Of a DNA stretch of 15,440 nt, positions 6,010-12,270 are shown piece by piece. Source of the stretch: JAJXWB01 sp039808645 (GTDB taxonomy: Bacteria > Pseudomonadota > Alphaproteobacteria > Rhizobiales > Beijerinckiaceae). The translations under genes and the position numbers were made by a program. The number at the start of each line of letters is the position of its first letter. Positions within the stretch are counted from its first letter, which is position 1. Below the pieces are notes generated by a model, which saw nothing but the letters and a program-made list of their open reading frames with translations, ran no database searches and was not told the origin of the DNA. The DNA is taken from positions 1 to 15,440 of the forward strand of contig JBDHTL010000090.1 of assembly GCA_039808645.1 (NCBI GenBank). Direction: 5' to 3'.

Positions 6010-8855
6010 CGGGCGGCCTGTTCTCGCTTCCGCTCGCCTTCGCCGCGCCGCTGGCGCTGCTCGGGCTGCTGAGCCTGCCGGTCATCTGGCTGCTCATCCG
6101 CGTCACGCCGCCGCGTCCGCGCCGCCTGCCGTTCCCGCCGCTGAAGATCATTCTCGACAGCGCGCGCAAGGACGAGACGCCGGCGCGCACGCCGTGGTGG
6201 CTCCTGCTGCTGCGGCTCGCGCTCGCCACGCTCGCCTGCCTCGCCTTCGCAGGGCCGATCTGGAACCCGCCAGCCGCGTCGACCGGCGGCGCCGCGCCGC
6301 TGCTGATCGTGCTCGACGACGGCTGGGCGGCCGCGCCGACATGGGAGAGCCGCGTCGCCTTCGCGATCGGCGCGGCGGAATCGGCCGGCCGTCGCGGCGC
6401 GGCCGTCGCTGTCGCGGCGGTTTCGGACGGCGCGCGCGAGATCGCGCCGACCGACGCGTCCCGCGCGATCGAAAGCCTGCGGGCGAAACAGCCGCAGCCG
6501 ATCGAACCGCCGCGCGCCGCCGTCGCGCCGGCGATCGAAAATTTCGCGACGCGCAACAAGGACGCGCGGGTCCTCTGGCTCGCCGACGGGCTGGAGCAGG
6601 GCGGGGCGCGCGCCTTCGCGGAAAAACTGTCGGCTCTCTTCGGATCGTCGCTCGAAATCGCTTCCGACGCGCATCGCCCGCGCGGGCTCGCCGGGCCGCG
6701 CAACGAAGCGCAGGGACTCGTCGTGCGCGTGCTGCGCGCCGGCGCCGGCGCTCCCGACGGAATGGCGCGCGCGCTCGATCTCAAGGGACTCATGCTCGCC
6801 GAGGCGCCGTTCTCCTTCGGCGCGGGCGACGAGGCCGAAGCGAAGATCGTCCTGCCCGTCGAACTGCGCAACGAAGTGGCGCGGCTCGAAATCCGCGGCG
6901 AGCGGTCGGCGGGCGCCGTCGCGCTGCTCGACGAACGCTGGAAGCGTCGGCGCGTCGGGCTGGCCAGCGGCGCCAGCGCGGATGTCGCGCAGCCGCTGCT
7001 CGCGCCCAATTATTACGTTTCGCGCGCGCTTGCGCCCTATGCGGACGTGCGGCAGGCGCGGCCGGGTTCGACCGATCCGATCGGCGCGCTGCTCGACGAC
7101 GGCGTCGACATGCTGATCGTCTCCGACATGGCGATCGCGCCCGGCGAGACGCACGACCGAATTGCGAAATTTATCGAGAACGGCGGCGCGCTGGTGCGTT
7201 TCGCCGGCACGCGGCTCGCCGGCGCCAACGACGACCTGACGCCGGTGCGCCTGCGCCGCACGGGACGCGTGCTCGGCGGCGCGCTGTCGTGGGAGACGCC
7301 GAAAAAGCTCAGTCCCTTCGACGACAAGAGCCCGTTCTCGGGCCTGCGCATCCCCGACGACGTGACCGTGTCGCGCCAGGTTCTGGCCGAGCCCGAACCG
7401 GGCCTCGCCGCCCGGACCTGGGCGCAGCTCGCCGACCAGACGCCGCTGGTGACGGCGGAGAAGCGCGGCAAGGGGCTTCTCGTCCTGTTCCACATCACCG
7501 CGGACACGACCTGGTCGAACCTGCCGATTTCCGGCCTGTTCCCGGAGATGCTGCGCAAGGTCGCGACGCTGGCGGGCTCGTCGGCCGATGTCGCGCCGGC
7601 CGAGCAGGACATTGCGAACGACGAGCCGCGCCAGAAGATCGAAACGCTCAGTCCCCAGCGCATGCTCGACGGATTCGGCGCCTTCGTCTCGCCGCCGGCG
7701 ACGGCGCGGGCGATCGCGGCGAACTTCCAGGGGCCGGCGAGCCTCGACCATCCGCCCGGCTTCTACGGGCCTGCGGATTCGGCGATCGCGATCAATGCGC
7801 TCGAGCCGGAGGCGAAACTCGTCGCGGCGGACTTCTCCGGCGTCGCGGCGCGGCGCGTCGAAATCGAGCAGGCGCGCGCGATCGATCTGCGCGCGCCGCT
7901 GATGGCGGCGGCCTTCCTTCTGCTGCTCGCCGATGCGCTCGCGTCGCTGTGGCTGTCGGGCGGCCTGCCGCGTCTCGGCGCGCGGCGAGCGACGACGGCG
8001 CTTCTGCTGCTCGGCCTGCTTTCTTCCGCCCCGTTCGACGGCGCGCCGCGCTTCCTCGCGCCGGCCCGCGCGCAACAGAAGCCGACCGCGAAACCGCAGC
8101 CCGCCCCGTCCAGGCGCGACATGGACGCGGCGCTGTCGACGCGGCTCGCCTATGTCGTGACCGGCGACGCCCGCGTCGACGAGACGAGCCGGGCGGGCCT
8201 CGTATCGCTGACGCAGACCCTGTCGCAGCGCACGGCGCTGTCGCCGGGCGAGCCGGTCGGCGTCGATCCGCAGCGCGACGAACTCGCCTTCTATCCGATG
8301 ATCTACTGGCCGGTGGTGGCGACGCGGCCGCAACCCGGCGCGCTCGCGACACAGAAGATCGCCGCCTACATGAAGCAGGGCGGCACGGTGATCTTCGACA
8401 CGCGCGACGCCCTGAATGCGCGGGCGGGATCGAGCACGCCCGAGGGCGACTGGCTGCGTAGGATGCTCGAAGGAGTCGACGTGCCGGAACTCGAGCTGAC
8501 GCCGCGCGACCATGTGGTCACGAAGACGTTCTATCTCATCGACAATTTCGTCGGCCGCAGCGCCAACGGCCAGACGTGGATCGAGGCGCTGCCGCCCGAG
8601 CCCGCCGACGGCGAGGCGCGGCCGGCGCGTTCGGGCGACAGCGTGTCGCCGATCATCATCGTGTCGAACGATCTCGCGGCCGGATGGGCGGGCGACCGTT
8701 ACGGCGAACCGCTCTTTCCCCTGACCCCTGGCGGTCCGCGCCAGCGCGAGATGGCGCTGCGCGGCGGCGTCAATCTCGTGATGTACACGCTCACCGGCAA
8801 TTACAAGGCCGACCAGGTGCATGTGCGCGATCTGCTGAACAGGCTGGGGCATTGA
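6006..8855 (+). CDS. BatA-like / DUF4159 membrane protein (949 aa)
   Basis: A large inner-membrane protein. Residues about 10-32 and 64-86 are transmembrane segments around a loop (RVTPPRPRRLPFPPL) typical of the BatA/aerotolerance N-terminal domain. A VWA-like region follows with LLIVLDDGW (99-107), where DxSxS would be expected but the Ser residues are absent. A class I glutamine amidotransferase-like fold region is at about 340-410. A third membrane segment lies at 632-652. Residues 659-689 then look like a signal peptide inside the protein (ARRATTALLLLGLLSSAP, ending APARA before QQ). DUF4159 fills about 706-949. The only cysteine I find is in the second membrane segment, so the amidotransferase-like fold cannot be catalytic. 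Probable topology: VWA and DUF4159 parts in the periplasm. Overlaps DUF58 by 4 bp. Exact function unknown. Confidence 0.9.
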   Translation: MTGGLFSLPLAFAAPLALLGLLSLPVIWLLIRVTPPRPRRLPFPPLKIILDSARKDETPARTPWWLLLLRLALATLACLAFAGPIWNPPAASTGGAAPLLIVLDDGWAAAPTWESRVAFAIGAAESAGRRGAAVAVAAVSDGAREIAPTDASRAIESLRAKQPQPIEPPRAAVAPAIENFATRNKDARVLWLADGLEQGGARAFAEKLSALFGSSLEIASDAHRPRGLAGPRNEAQGLVVRVLRAGAGAPDGMARALDLKGLMLAEAPFSFGAGDEAEAKIVLPVELRNEVARLEIRGERSAGAVALLDERWKRRRVGLASGASADVAQPLLAPNYYVSRALAPYADVRQARPGSTDPIGALLDDGVDMLIVSDMAIAPGETHDRIAKFIENGGALVRFAGTRLAGANDDLTPVRLRRTGRVLGGALSWETPKKLSPFDDKSPFSGLRIPDDVTVSRQVLAEPEPGLAARTWAQLADQTPLVTAEKRGKGLLVLFHITADTTWSNLPISGLFPEMLRKVATLAGSSADVAPAEQDIANDEPRQKIETLSPQRMLDGFGAFVSPPATARAIAANFQGPASLDHPPGFYGPADSAIAINALEPEAKLVAADFSGVAARRVEIEQARAIDLRAPLMAAAFLLLLADALASLWLSGGLPRLGARRATTALLLLGLLSSAPFDGAPRFLAPARAQQKPTAKPQPAPSRRDMDAALSTRLAYVVTGDARVDETSRAGLVSLTQTLSQRTALSPGEPVGVDPQRDELAFYPMIYWPVVATRPQPGALATQKIAAYMKQGGTVIFDTRDALNARAGSSTPEGDWLRRMLEGVDVPELELTPRDHVVTKTFYLIDNFVGRSANGQTWIEALPPEPADGEARPARSGDSVSPIIIVSNDLAAGWAGDRYGEPLFPLTPGGPRQREMALRGGVNLVMYTLTGNYKADQVHVRDLLNRLGH

Positions 8856-9070
8856 TGGCGCGAGACTCGAGGCTGCATCTTGAGCCCCCTCCCCAACCCT
8901 CCCCCGCTACGCGGGAGAGGGAGCAGATGCGTGGCTTCACGCCGCTCGTAGATCACGAATGTCAGCCATCCCCTCTCCCGCGGGCACGAAGTCGGCTGTT
9001 GCCGACTTCGGTCAGATACGGGGGAGGGCAAGGGAGGGGGCCTAGCCACATCCCCCATCCTGCATCATGA
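8855..9070 (+). CDS. Small Pro-rich reading frame running through the inserted repeat (71 codons)
   Basis: The frame starts with an ATG overlapping the DUF4159 stop by one base (TGATG) and ends with a TGA overlapping the VWA gene start by 4 bp (ATGA). The peptide is Pro/Arg/Gly-rich and almost wholly encoded by the palindromic element; it begins MARDSRLHLEPPPQPSP. It resembles the spurious short proteins this class of alphaproteobacterial repeat often yields on annotation, so a functional peptide is unlikely. Its translation, however, would carry ribosomes through the repeat to the VWA start codon. I report it for that geometry, not as a confident protein gene. Confidence 0.25.
   Translation: MARDSRLHLEPPPQPSPATREREQMRGFTPLVDHECQPSPLPRARSRLLPTSVRYGGGQGRGPSHIPHPAS
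8869..8872 (+). promoter_or_regulatory. Stranded Shine-Dalgarno core (GAGG) of the VWA gene
   Basis: GAGG is followed by CTGCATC and then, 187 bases further on, a second CTGCATC directly before ATG 9067. Removing one repeat and the DNA between places GAGG exactly 7 bases before that ATG, an ideal spacing. At present the VWA start codon has a C-rich upstream sequence and no usable site. Confidence 0.45.
8873..8883 (+). repeat. Left direct repeat (candidate target-site duplication)
   Basis: CTGCATCTTGA here matches CTGCATCATGA at 9060-9070 in 10 of 11 bases, the first 7 exactly. The pair brackets the palindromic element, as a target-site duplication would. Confidence 0.5.
8880..9059. mobile_element. 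MITE/REP-like non-coding palindromic element, about 180 bp
   Basis: Terminal inverted repeats of 23 nt lie at 8884-8906 and 9019-9041 and match at 20 positions: 10 paired, 3 unpaired (CAA opposite CAA), 10 paired. Inside are a left hairpin (8897-8907 with 8911-8921, loop TAC, one mismatch), a second copy of the inner arm (CGCGGGAGAGGG at 8910-8921 against CCCTCTCCCGCG at 8971-8982) and a perfect 10-bp hairpin (8987-8996 with 9001-9010, loop TGTT). The CCCTCCCC/GGGGAGGG and GCGGGAGAGGG wording is typical of repeats scattered through alphaproteobacterial genomes. No transposase frame is present, so any movement would be in trans. Only one copy is in this window, so repetitiveness is inferred. 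Confidence 0.7.
9060..9070 (+). repeat. Right direct repeat (candidate target-site duplication)
   Basis: CTGCATCATGA is the partner of the repeat at 8873-8883 and contains the ATG start codon of the VWA gene. The single difference is T against A at the eighth base. Confidence 0.5.
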
Positions 9071-11163
9071 ACTCCTATTCCCTCGCCTTCACGCCGCTCG
9101 TTGCGCCCTGGCTGCTGGTCGCGCTCGGCGTCTGCGGCGCGCTCGTCGTCGCGCTCGCGATCCATGCGCGCCGTCCGGGCGCCTGGCTGCGCGCGCTTGG
9201 CCTCGCCCTCATGCTGCTGGCGCTGGGCGATCCTTCGCTCGTGCGCGAGGATCGCGAACCGCTGAAGGACACGGTCGCGCTGGTGATCGACGCCAGCGGC
9301 AGCCAGTCGATCGCGGAGCGGCCGACGCAGATCGCCGCCGCGCGCGCCGAGCTGGAAAAGCGCTTCAACGCGCTCGGCAATGTCGACCTGCGCGTGATCG
9401 AGAGCGGACGCAGCGAGGCGGAAGCCGACGGCACGAGGCTCTTTTCCGCGCTGAACGCGGGGCTTGCCGACGTGCCGATGGAGCGGCTCGGCGCCGTCGT
9501 GATGGCCACGGACGGCGTGGTGCACGACATTCCCGAGAACGTGCAGAAACTCGGCTTCAAGGCGCCGCTGCACGTGCTCGTCACGGGCCACGAGGGCGAG
9601 CGCGACCGGCGCATCGAACTCGTCGAGGCGCCGCGCTTCGGCATCGTCGGCAAGACGCTGACGCTGGAAGCGCGCGTGATCGAGGCCGGCGGGGGCCGCG
9701 CGCCGGTTCTGCTGCGCGTGCGGCGCGACGGGGCGGAGATCGCGCGCATCCGCGGCCTGCCGGGCGAGGCGCTGCAGATCCCCGTCGTCGTCGAGCATGG
9801 CGGGCCGAATGTCGTGGAACTCGAGGTCGAGGAAGTTCCCGGCGAACTGACCGCCATCAACAACAAGGCCGTCGTCACCATCGACGGCGTGCGCGACAAG
9901 CTGAAGGTGCTGCTTGTCTCCGGCGAACCGCACAACGGCGAGCGCATGTGGCGCAACCTGCTGCGCTCCGACGCCAATGTGGAGCTGGTGCACTTCACCA
10001 TCCTGCGCCCGCCGGAGAAGCAGGACGGCACGCCGATCAACGAGCTCTCGCTCATCGCCTTTCCGACCGCCGATCTGTTCGGGCGGCGGATCAAGGATTT
10101 CGATCTCATCATCTTCGACCGCTATTCGAATCAGAGCGTGCTGCCGTCGATCTATCTCGACAATATCGTGCGCTACGTGAACGAGGGCGGCGCGATGATG
10201 ATCGCCGCCGGTCCGGATTTCGCCACGGCGGAGGGCATCTTCTTCTCGCCGCTCGGCCGCATCGCGCCGGCCAGGCCGACCGGCGATCTTCTCGAGCGCG
10301 CGTTTCGCGCACGTGTGTCGGAGGCGGGCAAGAAGCATCCGGTCACCCGCGGCCTTCCCGGCGCCGACTCCGACCCGCCGCGCTGGAGCGACTGGTTCCG
10401 GCAGGTGAACGTCACCGCCACGCGCGGCCAGAGCGTGCTGACGGGGGCCGGCGACCGGCCGCTGCTCGTGCTGTCGCGCGAGGGCAAGGGCCGAGTCGCG
10501 CAATTGCTGAGCGACCAGATGTGGCTGTGGGCGCGCGGCTACGAGGGGGGCGGACCCTATCTGGAAATCCTGCGGCGGCTCGCGCACTGGCTGATGAAGG
10601 AGCCCGACCTCGAGGAGGAGATTCTTCGCGCGAATGCGCATGGCAGGCAGATCAGGATCGAGCGGCAGACGCTGAAGGACCGCATCGAGCCCGTGACCGT
10701 CGTCGCGCCGTCCGGGGCGACCGAACAGGTCGCGCTCGCGCCCGTGGAGCCGGGGCTGGCGCGCGGCGCCCACGAGGCGCGCGAACTCGGCCTCTACAAG
10801 CTGACGGAGGGCAATCTGACCGCGCTGGTCAATGTCGGACCGGCGAACCCGCGCGAATTCCAGGACGTGATTTCGACGCCGGACCGTCTGCGGGAAATCG
10901 CTCAGGCGAGCGGCGGCACGATCCGGCGCATCGCAGCCGACGACGGGCGGGACCTTTCGGGCGCGCTCATGCTGCCGCGCGTCGCCTCCGTGGGACCGGG
11001 TTCGACAGCCGGCGGCGCCGACTGGATCGGCGTGCGCCGCACGGAATCGCACGTCGTGCGCGGCCTCGGCGTCGCGCCGCTGGCGCTGGGGCTTGCGGGG
11101 CTTGCCGTGCTGCTCGCGGCTTTCGTCGCCGCCTGGATGGCGGAGGGGAGGCGGAGGGCGTGA
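9067..11163 (+). CDS. VWA-type membrane protein with amidotransferase-like domain (698 aa)
   Basis: Fourth gene of the MoxR operon. Two N-terminal membrane segments (about residues 12-33 and 41-54) precede a VWA domain whose MIDAS set looks complete: DASGS (75-79), Thr123 in DGTRLFSALNAG and TDG (148-150). A class I glutamine amidotransferase-like fold spans about 278-400 (KVLLVSGEPHNGE, then IIFDRYSNQS and YVNEGGAMMIAAGPDF). The only cysteine I find is Cys23, in the first membrane segment, so that domain lacks a catalytic nucleophile. A C-terminal membrane segment lies at about 667-690. The bulk should be periplasmic. The intact MIDAS makes it, with DUF58, a likely MoxR client. No Shine-Dalgarno sequence is next to ATG 9067, probably because of the inserted element. 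The stop is 12 bp from the convergent esterase. Confidence 0.9.
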   Translation: MNSYSLAFTPLVAPWLLVALGVCGALVVALAIHARRPGAWLRALGLALMLLALGDPSLVREDREPLKDTVALVIDASGSQSIAERPTQIAAARAELEKRFNALGNVDLRVIESGRSEAEADGTRLFSALNAGLADVPMERLGAVVMATDGVVHDIPENVQKLGFKAPLHVLVTGHEGERDRRIELVEAPRFGIVGKTLTLEARVIEAGGGRAPVLLRVRRDGAEIARIRGLPGEALQIPVVVEHGGPNVVELEVEEVPGELTAINNKAVVTIDGVRDKLKVLLVSGEPHNGERMWRNLLRSDANVELVHFTILRPPEKQDGTPINELSLIAFPTADLFGRRIKDFDLIIFDRYSNQSVLPSIYLDNIVRYVNEGGAMMIAAGPDFATAEGIFFSPLGRIAPARPTGDLLERAFRARVSEAGKKHPVTRGLPGADSDPPRWSDWFRQVNVTATRGQSVLTGAGDRPLLVLSREGKGRVAQLLSDQMWLWARGYEGGGPYLEILRRLAHWLMKEPDLEEEILRANAHGRQIRIERQTLKDRIEPVTVVAPSGATEQVALAPVEPGLARGAHEARELGLYKLTEGNLTALVNVGPANPREFQDVISTPDRLREIAQASGGTIRRIAADDGRDLSGALMLPRVASVGPGSTAGGADWIGVRRTESHVVRGLGVAPLALGLAGLAVLLAAFVAAWMAEGRRRA

Positions 11164-11175
11164 GGCGAGAGGCGC

Positions 11176-12132
11176 CTACGACCCACGATCGAGCAGCCGC
11201 TTGAAATCAGCCCGGACGCGCTGCGCCTCGGCGTTGGCGGCCGGCGAAGCGTCCCCCATGCCGAAATAGCCGTGAATGAGGCCGGGCCCGTGATGGCGCG
11301 TCGTCTCGACGCCGGACGCCGCGAGGGCGTCGGCATAGGCCTGACCCTCGTCGCGCAGAGGATCGTACCAGGCGGTGCAGACGACCGCCGGCGCGACGCC
11401 GGCGAGATTCCTCGCGCGCAGCGGCGAGACGCGCCAGTCGTCGCCGTTTGCGTCCGCGCCGAGATAATGGCGGGCAAACCAGGCCATCGTCGCGCGCGAC
11501 AGGAAATAGCCCGACGCATTCTCCTGCCGCGAAGGATAGCGCGCGTTCTCGGCCGCGTCGGCATAGAGGCCGGCCACGTCGGCGACGGGATAGACCAGCA
11601 ATTGTCCGGCGAGCGCGAGGCGGTCGTCGCGCGCGGCTATGGCGCAGGCGGCCGCGAGATTGCCGCCCGCGCTGTCGCCGGCGACGCCGATGCGACGCGC
11701 GTCTCCGCCGAAGTCGGCGATCCGCGCTACGACATCGTTCAGCGCCGCGAGGCAATCCTCGAAGGCGGCGGGGAAAGGCGCCTCGGGCGGGCGGCGATAG
11801 TCGACAGAGACGACGACGGCGCCCGTTTCCAACGCCAGCAATTGCGCCTGGCGCTCGTGCGTTTCGAGATCGCCGGCGACCCAGCCGCCGCCGTGAAAGA
11901 AGACGACCGTCGGCGACGGCGTTGCGCCGACGCGATAGACGCGCGCGGAAATCGCGCCGGCCGCGCCGCTCACGGCGATCTCGCTCATCCGCGCCGAGGA
12001 TTGCGCCGGCGGCCGCGCGCGGGCCATCGCGACGAGCGAATCGCGCGCGCCCTGCGGCGTCATCGTGTCGGGATCGCGCAGCGGCAAGAGCGGAATGATC
12101 TGGGCGATGGCGGGGTCGAGCGGCGTGATCAT
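11176..12132 (-). CDS. Alpha/beta hydrolase, hormone-sensitive-lipase (type IV) esterase
   Basis: A 318-residue cytoplasmic esterase/lipase of the HSL family. The oxyanion motif HGGGW (80-84), nucleophile elbow GDSAGG (152-157, Ser154), acidic residue in WYDPLRDEG (Asp257) and His287 in GLIHGYFG form a complete catalytic triad. The GDSAG form marks the larger HSL subgroup; such enzymes hydrolyse short- to medium-chain acyl esters. The family N-terminal cap helix is present (ITPLDPAIAQII) and there is no signal peptide. The start is ATG 12132, 138 bp from the divergent methyltransferase start. It faces the VWA gene tail to tail, 12 bp apart, with no obvious terminator. The natural substrate cannot be told. 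Confidence 0.95.
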   Translation of the reverse strand: MITPLDPAIAQIIPLLPLRDPDTMTPQGARDSLVAMARARPPAQSSARMSEIAVSGAAGAISARVYRVGATPSPTVVFFHGGGWVAGDLETHERQAQLLALETGAVVVSVDYRRPPEAPFPAAFEDCLAALNDVVARIADFGGDARRIGVAGDSAGGNLAAACAIAARDDRLALAGQLLVYPVADVAGLYADAAENARYPSRQENASGYFLSRATMAWFARHYLGADANGDDWRVSPLRARNLAGVAPAVVCTAWYDPLRDEGQAYADALAASGVETTRHHGPGLIHGYFGMGDASPAANAEAQRVRADFKRLLDRGS

Positions 12133-12188
12133 GGCGGCAGCCTACATCACGCCTGCGCGAACCGACAGCCGCGGCCTGCGCCGCGTGC

Positions 12189-12215
12189 GCGTCGGCGTTA
12201 GGCTTAATCCGACGC
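12189..12215. promoter_or_regulatory. Inverted repeat GCGTCGG-N13-CCGACGC in a divergent spacer, possible operator
   Basis: Perfect 7-base arms at 12189-12195 and 12209-12215 have centres 20 bases apart, about two helical turns. The spacer is AT-richer (TTAGGCTTAAT). It sits between the divergent esterase and methyltransferase genes, where a dimeric regulator could control both. A second small palindrome (GCAGG/CCTGC, 12228-12240) lies next to it. No regulator gene is nearby. Confidence 0.3.
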
Positions 12216-12270
12216 CCTTGTTGCGAAGCAGGGGACCTGCGGCGATCTTCGGCCGATCCAATTGGAGGCA

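Noticed and set aside
5847..8852. A 1001-codon open frame on the minus strand opposite the DUF4159 gene
   Set aside because: It is fully antisense to a gene with recognisable domains and overlaps at both ends. Its product is Arg/Gly/Gln-rich low-complexity sequence with no fold signature. In high-GC genes with G/C-ending codons, antisense stops are rare, so such frames are expected.
8801..9058. Minus-strand 85-codon frame across the palindromic element as a gene
   Set aside because: It reads LPRSGGGLGRG-type sequence typical of this repeat class when translated, and it runs into the antisense of the DUF4159 gene.
8962..11052. A 696-codon minus-strand open frame opposite the VWA gene
   Set aside because: Same cause: it mirrors the sense codons of a well-supported gene, is His/Arg/Asp-rich, and shows no domain or start signal.
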